Of a stretch of DNA of 64,000 nt, positions 12,115 through 23,235 are shown in pieces. The position numbers and the translations under genes are program-made. The stretch is from Lucifuga dentata (Eukaryota; Chordata; Actinopteri; Ophidiiformes; Bythitidae): assembly GCA_014773175.1 (NCBI GenBank), contig VXCM01001382.1, positions 1-64,000 on the forward strand, read 5' to 3'. The notes beneath the pieces were generated by a model that saw only the letters and a program-made list of their open reading frames with translations, was not told where the DNA came from and searched no databases. How positions within the stretch are numbered: the stretch's first letter is position 1; each line of letters opens with the position of its first letter.

Positions 12115-12151
<37 letters not shown>
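12115..12151. repeat. (CA)n microsatellite upstream of the 90-nt foxp4 exon
   Basis: About 18 CA units, read as UG in the transcript, 46 bp before the acceptor. Confidence 0.97.
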
Positions 12152-12154
<3 letters not shown>

Positions 12155-13135
12155 TAAACCAAAAACACAATTAGAAAATTAACGGTACTTTCAAAAAAAA
12201 AAAATTACAGTTTCTGTGACTGGAATGTTCAAACAGAGTGTGTATGTTTATATTAATGTTCACACAGAGAGCAACACACAAAATTACAATCAAACTTTTC
12301 CTTTTTAGATAAAAAAGAAAAACAAAATGAACAAAAAAGCACACACACACACACACACACATGAAACACACTCACTCTCACATATTGGCCAGTCTCGGTA
12401 CCCGCTCCCTGTGCCAAGCTGTCAGGTCTGATTTCCTCAACCTGAGACATCCACCTGGCACACGTATGGTATGTGTGTGAGTGTGTGTGTGTGTGTGGTG
12501 CATGTGTGTGTGAGAGAGAGAAACTGAATTTATCCCAGCTATTTCAAAACCCTCTTTAACTTCAAACCCTGACTATTTTCCTCTTCCTTTTCTTTGTCTC
12601 TGGGCCCAAACACTTTTCTTTCCTCCCTCTCTCTCTCTCTCTAGCTCTCTCTGTCTTCCTGAGGCAGAAGTGTGTCAGCATATCTGTGTGTGTCAGTTAC
12701 GCTGTGCTCATGCGTGTGTGTGTGTGTGTGTTAGAAGAACCGTTTGCCCTGAACTGCCCTGCAAAGCTCTGACTAACCACCTCTCCATTCCTCTCCCTCC
12801 CATTCCACCCCTTTCTGCTCTCCAACGTCGCCCATTCATACCACCCTCTCTCCATCCCTCCATCCATCTCCATTCCTTCTCTCTGCCCTTGAATGTTGCT
12901 GAGTCATCATTCTGGCACCGCCGTCTCTCATCACCTCTCCTTTTCTTTCCTCTATCCTCCGTTTCTGTCGCTCCTCAACCCTCCAGCTACTAAAAATCTG
13001 TGGCTACGTCTTCCTTCTTTACATTTTGACGCTTTTCGTTGTGTGTTTGTTGTTTGTCGTGGGGAAAAACAGCTCCGGCTCGCTATCGTCACGACAAAAT
13101 CGGTCCCTGAGGCCAGGACTTTTTTTTTTTTTTAA

Positions 13136-13254
13136 NNNNNNNNNNNNNNNNNNNNNNNNNNNNNNNNNNNNNNNNNNNNNNNNNNNNNNNNNNNNNNNNN
13201 NNNNNNNNNNNNNNNNNNNNNNNNNNNNNNNNNNNNNNNNNNNNNNNNNNNNNN
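13136..13254. other. Assembly gap (119 Ns)
   Basis: The gap follows a poly(T) run and precedes a (CA)n tract, so it probably reflects unassembled low-complexity DNA. The true length is unknown. Confidence 0.98.
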
Positions 13255-13388
13255 CACACACACACACACACACACACACACATCAGCACAATCTCATGAC
13301 AGAGGGTTAGAGAGGGGAGACAGCAGGATGCACATTTGCTTCCTCTTACTCAAAGGGGAAAGGTTCCTCAGTAAATATTGATTTATGA

Positions 13389-13390
<2 letters not shown>

Positions 13391-13434
<44 letters not shown>
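13391..13434. repeat. (GT)n microsatellite
   Basis: 22 GT units. Confidence 0.95.
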
Positions 13435-13440
<6 letters not shown>

Positions 13441-13889
13441 ACGTGTGCGTGGACGCCCACAAAATTAACGGCTAAAGCGAGAGATGTCCTTTACCATGGA
13501 AGCTCTTACTCAACCCTGCATCACTTTATTTATTCTTGATGTGACATTTCGCAACAACTTGAGAAAACTGGAACGCTACACAACAAGAACACACACCACA
13601 CACACACGACATACAAGTAACATTTTATCAGACAGAGAGAAAGACGGAGCAGCTCTCTGTGCAATCATGTTTACGGCTGAAATGATGAAAACCATCTGTA
13701 TCCAGCACACTTGCTACTTTTGCTGAAACCGCAATTAAAACACACACACACTCTCTCACACACACACACACACACTCAGACATGGCTGTAGATGTGCCTA
13801 CACACACACAGTTTAACACTTAGAAAAAATCTTGGGAACCCCCTCCCATTTACTGGCTTGACCTTAGCATTAAAGCAGACAGTCACTCA

Positions 13890-13902
13890 CTCACACGCAC
13901 AC

Positions 13903-13958
<56 letters not shown>

Positions 13959-13960
13959 NC
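13890..13960. repeat. (CA)n microsatellite with an N join
   Basis: CA tract ending at an N (13959), so its true length is uncertain. Confidence 0.9.
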
Positions 13961-14232
13961 AACCGCCCAGTTTGTTGGCATGTGGTGTGAATTACTCCTC
14001 GAACACCCTGTCTGCCCAAGAGCATGTGTGTTTGTCTGTGTGTTGTGTGTGTGTGTGTGTGTATGTGTGTGTTGGCAGGAGTTGGGGAGACATGTCTGGC
14101 AACAATAAAGGACAATTCCACCCAAATTACCACCCTGATTACCACTATATTAAAGAGCCATTTATGGCTTTCATAAACGCTAAAACCAAGCAGAGGTGAT
14201 GCCTGTCTCCTCTCCTATGCCTGTAGTCATGG

Positions 14233-14254
14233 ATGTGTGTGTGTGTGTGTGTGC

Positions 14255-14319
<65 letters not shown>

Positions 14320-14320
14320 N

Positions 14321-14379
<59 letters not shown>
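14233..14379. repeat. Compound (GT)n(GA)n microsatellite, duplicated across an N
   Basis: GT then GA to 14319, N at 14320, then a second GT-GA unit. The doubling is probably an assembly effect. Confidence 0.9.
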
Positions 14380-14385
<6 letters not shown>

Positions 14386-14900
14386 CAGTTTATCTAGAAC
14401 TCAGAAATTGATTATTTAGAATTATTATACTATTTTACACACCTATGTCTCAAAGTTTTATTCTACCAGTGAATCCACATTACGCTAAGAGAGGGCCACA
14501 GTTTTGTTGCCTCTGCCACACACAAACACACACACATACACACAAAAGCAACACACACACTTTCTTGCACTCCTTGGCTCGATCTCCTTTCTTGACCTTC
14601 TTTTTTATTTCTCCTCTTCACACTCATCCCTTTCCTTTCTCTCTCTGTGACCTGGGTGAGCTGCATCATTGTATACACCCCCCCCCCCCCNCCCACACAC
14701 ACACACGCACACGCACATAACCGCACACGCACATAACCACACACTCACAAGTGCACACCTCATTCTCAGAGACTCCCTCAACCCCGACTCCCCACTCCCC
14801 CTGTGGCATTCTTGGGGGCGCACTGCACCTTTAAAGAAAATATGAGGGAGGCCTAAGAGGGAGGCCCAACAACAGAGCCTTTGTGCTGCCGCAAAACACG

Positions 14901-14904
<4 letters not shown>

Positions 14905-14932
<28 letters not shown>
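14905..14932. repeat. (CA)n microsatellite
   Basis: CA tract between TTGTGCTGCCGC and CATACACACATC. Confidence 0.9.
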
Positions 14933-14939
<7 letters not shown>

Positions 14940-15186
14940 ACATCAGTGGTGTCAGACAGGTTTTATTAGAGTGAGAGGGAGGGAGAAGGAGGAGGAGGAA
15001 GGGGAAGGAGGGGTGAGGAGGTCACTGCTCAGCTTGGAAGCCTGAGAGCATAGCGTATGTGTGTGTATGTGTGTGTCAGTGTGGCAGTTCGGTGTGTGAG
15101 TTCTTCTGACTTGTCATCGCTCCCCTCTGTAAATCATCGCCTCTGACACAGCCTTTAATAACAGTGCATTTTTTAATTCAACAGGG

Positions 15187-15232
<46 letters not shown>
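15187..15232. repeat. Compound (CT)n(CA)n microsatellite
   Basis: CT to 15206, then CA, followed by N at 15239. Confidence 0.95.
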
Positions 15233-15238
<6 letters not shown>

Positions 15239-15352
15239 NTGACACCCGTGTTTTTTAGTGAAGGTGGAGGTTGGTGGTGTAGTCAGCAAGTCCGTTAGAA
15301 AAAAAAAAGAGGGAAATTCATTTGGCTACGTTCTATCAGGGTGTTAGAGCAA

Positions 15353-15388
<36 letters not shown>

Positions 15389-16196
15389 ACATGCACACAA
15401 GCATCTGCACATATAAGTGGAATTTATTCCATTACTGTAAAATGTCAGATTATGAATAAAATCTTAGATAAAAACAAAAATGTAACATCCAGCATGTTGT
15501 GTGTGTGCGTGTTGCATGTGTGTGTGTGTGCGTGTGTGTGTGTGCCTGGCTCAGGTTGCCAAAGCAAACAGGTCTGCTGTATGATGAATCTGGCCTCTAA
15601 TCCACCCAATGTGTTTGGGTAAGACACGGAGAGAGAGAACGCAGGAATAAGCGAAGAAATCTAAACAGAGAGAAGAAGAAGAAGAAGAGAAGGAGGTGTG
15701 GGGGAAAGAGAGAGAGAAGAGAAAGAGATACAGACAGAAGAGAGAGAGCAAGAGAAAGAGACAGCAAAAGAGAGAGACAGGTGGGTAGCATATGTTGGAG
15801 TAATCCGTCAGCGCTGACTGAGGTCCATTGTTGACGGCCGAAACGAAACAAACCCGTCCCTCCTCCTCAACCCCCCCTAAATAAACAGCCCTGGGGCAGA
15901 CAGTGGGCTGTCCTTGGGGTAGAAAAAGGAGGGGATGGAGGGAGGGCAAGGGGGAGGCAGGTGGTATCAGATTTCTTCGCTCTCAGACCAGGAAGAGGAG
16001 TGTGCAAAAGTGCGGGGTGAGAGAGAAGCTCATTGTTTCATCTGTCCAAGACTGAAAAACTCAGTGTGATTCAGACGTTTCAGCAGCGTCTGACAAATCT
16101 CCCCGGTGCCAAACATCTATCTCCCCCCGTCCCCCATCTGCCTGACTAACTCAGAGAGGTTTGTAATGCACCACTCCTCTATCCCTTTCCTTTCCC

Positions 16197-16229
<33 letters not shown>

Positions 16230-16272
16230 AGGGATAGATGGATTCAGAGCGAAGTTGTAGAAAAGAGCTCGT

Positions 16273-16399
16273 CACACCCAGCTGCTTCTCTGCAGGCCTG
16301 CACGCTTTCTGATTTTGGATCAGTGGACAGCCGGTNCACACCCAGCTGCTTCTCTGCAGGCCTGCACGCTTTCTGATTTTGGATCAGTGGACAGCCGGT
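16273..16399. other. Single-N join with 63-bp exact duplication
   Basis: Positions 16273-16335 and 16337-16399 are identical, with N at 16336. Confidence 0.9.
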
Positions 16400-16800
16400 G
16401 CAGGAAGGAGTGGTGAATTGTCATTTCTCACACTTTCCCCTCTCTCTCTTCGTTTCTTTCTGGAATCTGAAAGCCACAGCTAAAGCTGTGCCGGTGCTGT
16501 CATCCTCCTGGGTCAGCCTGTTGATCCTTTGTATCCTTGCGCACTACACCTTCTCACCTCAGCACCAAAAACACATCAAGACTCANGCTCGCTCCCTCCC
16601 ACTTTAATTTACTTTCTTCTCGTTGCTTGGTCTGGCTACTCTTCCTCTGATTCGAAATCTGTCTTATCATCAAGTCTTTCTCTGTCTCTGTGTGCTCAGA
16701 GGTAATCGTGGTTAGAAAGATGATAAAACAAAAGATACATGTGTTGAAAGGATGATGTTGCTAAAGTAGCAGCTCACCTGAATTCAGAGACTGGCTTGGT

Positions 16801-16837
<37 letters not shown>

Positions 16838-17283
16838 GTTTGATTATTAAAGAGGTGACAGTTAGTGGGATTGCTGTATGACTTTGAGGCATACATGAGT
16901 GAAGGTTTGGTTACAGTCACGGTGGAATCTCCCGTATCAAATACATCACTGTCTGTCACCACAAAAACCAGATTGCTTTCCCAGATCACCTCTTTCTTTC
17001 TGTCTCTGTCTATCACCCGATCTGTCTCATACTCTTGCTCCACCTCTCCACATAATGTAGAACTCGCAAAAAAGTTTGGCTGGCGTTCCTCCAAGTATNT
17101 CTAGAAATCTGCTGCCCATACCCTTATTCGCCACAGTAAATTCTGAGAGCAGATATGGGCTAGACAGAGACCTAAAATAGATTGTCCAGGCCTACAACTG
17201 GAAACTAAACCTTGTGAATGCAGCTGTTGGCCTTATGAGGCGACCCTCGCTCAGACAAAGGCCCACTGCCATTGCAGCAGCTG

Positions 17284-17315
17284 TGGGGTTGGGTTGGGGT
17301 GGGGGGTGTGGGGGT
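17284..17315 (+). other. G-quadruplex motif
   Basis: Five G-runs of three or more, with loops of 1-3 bases (GGGG-TT-GGG-TT-GGGG-T-GGGGGG-TGT-GGGGG). The G-rich strand is the template strand for foxp4. Confidence 0.6.
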
Positions 17316-17460
17316 AGCTAATTAAAGGTAAAGCCACATTTAAGGTTATTGTGGAAAGATTTAAGGGACAGTTGTACATTTGTTGCATGTTTGCATTTTA
17401 ACAATAAAAGTAACTACCTTTTGAGTTTTGCAGGAGATGGAAATTGCTGAGAGGTATCAT

Positions 17461-18272
17461 ATATACTCGAGTATAAGCTTTTTATTATCAAATTTCACAA
17501 TGCAAATTGGGGGATTGACTTATACATGAGAAATTCAAGTTTGATCCCAGAAAAGGAAATTTTCAGAGGTGGAAATACTACCCATTACCACTACCCATGG
17601 AAAATAGTTTAAATCATACCTTAGAATGAGATATTTCCTGACTAAACATCTTATCCAGCACATTTTGCAGAAGCCATTTGCAATGCCCCGTAAGTGCTGT
17701 TGTGAATGGTTAAAGACAAAAGAATGGGCCAATCAGAGACGACCTTACAGAAGTGCTGTTTCATATACCGGTACGGTAACATTATTTGGTAGTCTCGTTC
17801 AACATCATGTTTTGTGCTTTATTAGCAAGAAGCTTGANTACGGTAACATTATTTGGTAGTCTCGTTCAACATCATGTTTTGTGCTTTATTAGCAAGAAGC
17901 TTGAAATAAGACGCAACACACAATGCAAACTACATGGACTCAGAAGAGGAAAACAGCATCATATGTGTAACATGTCAAGATGTGTTACACAGAGCAGGAC
18001 TGGAACGAACTGTTTGGCGATTCAGACAAGGAAGAGGAGTCCAGAAAAGTTAATGTCAGCTAATGTCAGTTATGGTAATCAGCTGTTTACCGGTACGTGG
18101 ATTATTCAGAAATTCACAGGAATAGTATGACAATACCAGAAAAACAGGTAATTTCCTAAGCAAATAAATTGATGGAACAACATCAGGGGGTCGGCTTATA
18201 TACGGATTTCTTTAAAAATCTAAATTTGCAGGTCAAAATCAGGGGGAGATCGGCTTATACTCAAGTATATAC
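17461..18272 (-). mobile_element. DNA-transposon remnant with TATACTCGAGTATAAGC ends, copy 2 (inverted)
   Basis: It starts ATATACTCGAGTATAAGC and ends GGCTTATACTCAAGTATATA. Its internal sequence is the reverse complement of the copy at 10433-11231. A 66-bp assembly duplication (17772-17837 and 17839-17904, N at 17838) lies inside it. Short reading frames occur but are broken and do not form a recognisable transposase. The two copies flank the 90-nt foxp4 exon in opposite orientation. Confidence 0.75.
17772..17904. other. Single-N join with 66-bp exact duplication
   Basis: Positions 17772-17837 and 17839-17904 are identical, with N at 17838, inside a transposon copy. Confidence 0.9.
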
Positions 18273-18500
18273 GGTATTTGTTTTCAGGGATAACTGTGGC
18301 ATGGAGGCTCAGATGTCTGCTGGATTTCATTCAAAGCAAACACTAAAGCAGCTGATTTCAGTAGTGATGGGCTCTGGCATCGTCATCAGATTTTTGTGCC
18401 CGTGTCACGACATGGGCTCAAAAGTCAGCCCTCTGATCAAGCATTATCTTTGCTGCAAGAAGCAACAAAGAAATGTACTCAAATATCAGAAACATCAGGA

Positions 18501-19072
18501 TTAAAGTACCACACTGGTGATTTTGCAGGTTAAGCCCAATAAATATTACCTGTTACTTTACTGCCAACCATTTTGCAAAATATAAAATGATATTTTAGGT
18601 TTCCTGTTATTTTGCAAAATCTCCTTGTCTTTCAAAATCAAATGTTCAGGTGATACATCCACCTTAAAATTCTTTAGCCTGCAAATACATATGTCTGAAT
18701 GTAGAAGGCACACTCACTTTTAATTTGTCTGTAAAACAAACGGGACTATATTCCCAGGTGGAGACATACATTTTCTCCCGTGTAACTCCATGCTGGCTCA
18801 GTTCAATTAAGTAACTTCTACAAAAAATACAAACGACATTTGGTTTGCTGTGATGGATTACGCATCTCAAACACAATTAAAGTCTTTACAAGTTGATTTT
18901 AATAGTGTGCTAGAAACCTGACCTGAAACCAATGGTCTGAAAGGTAGGAAAAACAAATGTAAAATGCACTTCCAGTAGTATATTTTAAAAAAATGGTTGG
19001 CAGTAATGTAAGGTGTATGCAAGTTGCATTTATTGGGCTCAAACATGCAAAATCACTGGTAAGCTGATTTAA
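18501..19072 (+). mobile_element. TTAA-flanked MITE, copy 3 (diverged)
   Basis: TTAA at 18501-18504 and 19069-19072 flank a diverged 564-bp copy. It shares the core GGGACTATATTCCCAGGTGG (18743-18762), TTTGCAAAATCTCC and TTCAAAATCAAATGTTCAGG with copy 2, in the same orientation. Its long inverted ends differ in detail (CACTGGTGATTTTGC on the left, CAAAATCACTGGT on the right). It appears older than copies 1 and 2 or belongs to a different subfamily. Confidence 0.75.
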
Positions 19073-20181
19073 TCGTGTCAATCAGGGTCTAAACTGTTTC
19101 TGTAATTGCACTAATCTAAGAACTAATTTGGAAAATATAATACTTTTATAAATATATATAATTAGATGCTAGATTGTGGGTTTGCTGTGGACTTGCGTGG
19201 TAAGGAAATAGGAACTGGAACATACTGTATATTTAGGGGAGATCAGGGGTTTTCGGGGGGTAAACATATAAGGGTAAGGGGCAGCTTGAACCAAAGCCTG
19301 CTAAAGCTGCTCAATTTCACGGTGGGTTACAATTAAACTGCACTCTGCCAAGCCTTCACCCCTTTCCTCTGACTCTTCCTCACATACGCCCTCTCTTTTT
19401 CTGGTATTAATCAGGTCTTTCCGGCCTCCTTCACCAGCTTTCCTGCCATTTGTTTTCGCTCATAGCAATGTGGACTTCAAAACCAGTTGTCCACCAATAT
19501 AACGCAGCTCGAATGGCACTGAAAAAACCTCAAACTGCTCAGACCGCTGTTGAGTGGGAATTATCTGGGACACCTTCAGAAACACCAGCCAGCCGCAATC
19601 CCGTTCAACTATTTAATGTAATGTTTCCGCAATATAAAGGCTGCGTTCGAGAGCTGAGGTTTTAAAGCGGCTGAAGCAGGCTTCTCTGGGCCCAGACTGA
19701 CCATTAAAGAGAGGAAAGACTGCGTTCAAGAGCCAACGCAATAAAAACTCACTAACTCCAAAAGAACTTCAAAATATGCCGTAATGTTTGAAAACCCTGG
19801 CTGATTTTAGATTTTTTTTAACATCCTATTTTCACAAAAGGGACCTGTTTTAAACTCCGGAGACCCTGCCGTTTTCCAGATGGTTCTCTTCAGTGCAGGA
19901 CTGTTTTGTGAAATGAGGAAACCTCTCCCCTTCAACTTTGTCCCTACACTCATCTAATGTTTCTATTGATTCACAAGAGTATACGCATGGTCGTAAAAAG
20001 GAGCTGAGTGAATACCCAGGACTGCTTTACATCATGACACAATTCATCCTCATACACACACACACACAGACACACACACACACAAATCTACAGCTTCTTA
20101 AAGAGATGTTGTCAGCCTTTTTCTGTGAAGTGAAGAAAAAAAGGGCATTGAGAAATGATGATGATGAGGTGAGCAATGGGA

Positions 20182-20202
20182 CAGAGAGAGAGAGAGAGAG
20201 AG

Positions 20203-20245
<43 letters not shown>
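20182..20245. repeat. (GA)n microsatellite
   Basis: Long AG tract with a single ACTG interruption. Confidence 0.95.
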
Positions 20246-20247
<2 letters not shown>

Positions 20248-21051
20248 CCTTATAAATGCAGTTCTTCCTTTGCTGTAGGCTCAGTTCAGCCGGTTAATTG
20301 ATGGCAAATAACTGTATTTCAGTTTCACACACGCGCGCGCACACACACACGTCATACATTATATACACATATGCAGTTTCCTTGCGGTTTTCAACACAGC
20401 CCGTTTGGCAGGAGAGGAAGGTCTCACTCCAGACAGACCCAGCCCACAGCGGAAAACACACACACACACACACACAGATGCATATATAGTATACCTTGTC
20501 ATATTTAGCTTTCATTTAGTGTAAAATAGGACAGTTAAGTAGTTCAGTCATGCCAAAGCAAGACGAGAGCACTTAGGTGTTGGATTTTAGGAGGGTGACC
20601 TCCACAGTAAAGGGCTCGGTGCTGGTATTGCCCGGCAAAAGCAGCTCCTAGGGGAGACAACGAAAGACCAGCCCATGATGAGGATAGCACTAGCCTGGCA
20701 ACCAGGCCTCACATATGGAAACTGTTTAACTGTTATTATTAATAACCAAAAAAAAAAAAATCTAACTAATAACGCGTGCAAGACTCTGCCAAGACTCAGC
20801 TGTGGAGACAGAGGGAAAACACATACATACACAAACAGAGACTGTCTACCACGTGCACACTCAAACACATGCACTCACACATAAAGCCAAATGTACACAC
20901 ACAGATGCCTTTTGGTTAAACAAAAAAACTGTTCCTAGTCAGTGGCCTGTAAAAGTATTAGCCTGCCTGCCTGCTTCGATGGAAATAAAACTCTTTCATG
21001 TTTTGGTTCAGAGGGTTTTTACACCTGGTTGTGGCTAGGGAAATGGACACA

Positions 21052-21180
21052 CCCTCGCACCCTCCTTTACCGTACACACGCACACGCACGCACACACACA
21101 TACACACACACCGGANCCCTCGCACCCTCCTTTACCGTACACACGCACACGCACGCACACACACATACACACACACCGGA
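21052..21180. other. Single-N join with 64-bp exact duplication
   Basis: Positions 21052-21115 and 21117-21180 are identical, with N at 21116. The unit contains a (CA)n stretch. Confidence 0.9.
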
Positions 21181-22098
21181 AGTGGGCAGGCACAACAAAG
21201 GCTGACTGTTGTACAAGAAGTTAAACTTCTAAACATTCACAAAATCTGTAACTTCCCCAAATGAGTAGCAGCACTGGGGCGTGTTCCAAAAGTGAAAATG
21301 GGGAAGTGTGTGCATGCACTGGACTATGTGATTTAATAAAAGGGTGAATCCAACCAGATGCTGATGCATAATATTTTATTTTAAATATATTAAAGCTTAG
21401 CACATTTTTTTTTCTTTATAATACACACATTTTAAAGGAGTTGTTTTTCCATTCATGCTGGCCTTACTGCTGTTGTTCTGAGCATCATCCCTATCAGTAA
21501 TGACATTTTATTTTTCACCAACTTTATTTTGGAGATCTAGGCATGCAGTGCAAGACCAGGCAATGCAAAAGAAAAGTTTAACACAAACATCAAGTGTTCA
21601 GATAGTAAAAAAGAAATAATTTATATCTAAACTACTTACTTATTTTGGGAGAAAATTAAAGGTGAACCTTCATTTTCAGTTCCAGGAAGTGGTTTAGATA
21701 ATGGAGATAAAGTAGGGATTTGTCTGAAATCTTTTTAATTGCTTGCTCTAATCATTTCCTTTGCCTTTCTTTCATCTGTTTTTCATCTTATCAGTCTTGA
21801 TCATATTTGGGCGACCAATAGAAGAAGTCCAAATAACTGCAGTGGCCACTGGTCAATATGGCTGAATGTCCACACCACTTCCACTTCCACCACAAGCCAC
21901 CAAGAAGAAGCAATTTATAACTGAGTTTAAGGCTTCAGTATGCCAAATTTTAAACTGCTTCAACTTGATCTCAAACTTCAGTCTTTGTCATTTCATGTGT
22001 TGTAAGAATATAATATATTGACGATGAAAAAATACATTCTGCCTGTCATCCACTGCTTTAGGATGAGGCAGAAAAAGTCCATCATTGCACAGTCCCAG

Positions 22099-22101
<3 letters not shown>

Positions 22102-22136
<35 letters not shown>
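22102..22136. repeat. (GA)n microsatellite
   Basis: 17 GA units. Confidence 0.95.
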
Positions 22137-22139
<3 letters not shown>

Positions 22140-22713
22140 CTACATTCCGCTCCTCCTCCCTGTTGACTCTAATCTCTCCTTTAAAATAGCTCACACAAAG
22201 AACCCGCGCAGACTAGCTAATTAGCAACACTTTAGGCCTCTGCAACATTGTGTGTGTGAGTGTGTGTGTGTGTGTTCATTGTGTGCATCCCAGGCTCTCC
22301 ACTGTTTCCAGGGTAACTACTTGCCTAGCAGCCTTGTAAGTGTTGCATATTTTGTCTTTACTCTTTACTTTCTCTCATTTCTCTCTCTCTTCCTGTGAGA
22401 GGGGAAATTTGGAGGTGATGCTGAATAAGGACATTTAAAAAAAAAAAAAGAGGAAAACTAGGAGCAGTAAAAGCAGAATTATGTGATAAAGGGGTTAAGT
22501 CCAACATTTGGACATTTGTGTGAACTGTGTGTAATATGTGTGTAATATGTTTATCATGTACATGTGTATGGGGGGGGGTATAACTAATGCTCTTGTCTTT
22601 GGTGCACCCCTAATGAACTCTGAAATGGTGTATCCAAGCACTCGTCAATTAAAAGCAATTATGGTTGTTGCTTTTTGACAGCGAAAGCAGCACAAGGCAT
22701 CCAGTGTGCACAG

Positions 22714-22716
<3 letters not shown>

Positions 22717-22747
<31 letters not shown>

Positions 22748-22764
22748 TAACACACAATATCCCN

Positions 22765-22797
<33 letters not shown>

Positions 22798-22813
22798 TAA
22801 CACACAATATCCC
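22717..22813. repeat. (CA)n microsatellite duplicated across an N
   Basis: CA tract plus TGTAACACACAATATCCC, repeated on both sides of N at 22764. Confidence 0.9.
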
Positions 22814-23000
22814 AGTGTCGCTGACCAGTAGCAGTAATGAGGTCATTCGACTCTGCCTGCTGACCTATGATCTCTTAAAAAGGATTCAGTCACCATGACG
22901 ATGTCCTCTGAACAGTGAGAGTCAACAATCAACTTGTTCACACTCAGAAAATAGAATGTGAACAGTATCCGTCCATGCCCATGTGTGAGTGTATCTTTGT

Positions 23001-23048
<48 letters not shown>

Positions 23049-23201
23049 ATACAAGTGTGTGTGTTATTTACCTGACAGTGCCATCACATCTACCTAATGT
23101 AAGTGCTTCCAAACACTCCCATGGCGACCAAACCCAAGCAAACCCCTTTAGGGACCCAAAAGATGTGTGTATACCTCAGTCTCCACAACAGAGACAGGAC
23201 A

Positions 23202-23235
<34 letters not shown>

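Noticed and set aside
11902..12182. Open frames of 88-91 codons across the (GT)n and (CA)n tracts
   Set aside because: They are produced by repeat tracts (VCVCV / HTHTH) in other frames than the true exon at 11979-12068.
17535..17732. Possible transposase fragment (WIRCLVRKYLILRY...)
   Set aside because: The frame is short and broken and I cannot match it to a transposase signature, so only the terminal-repeat evidence was used.
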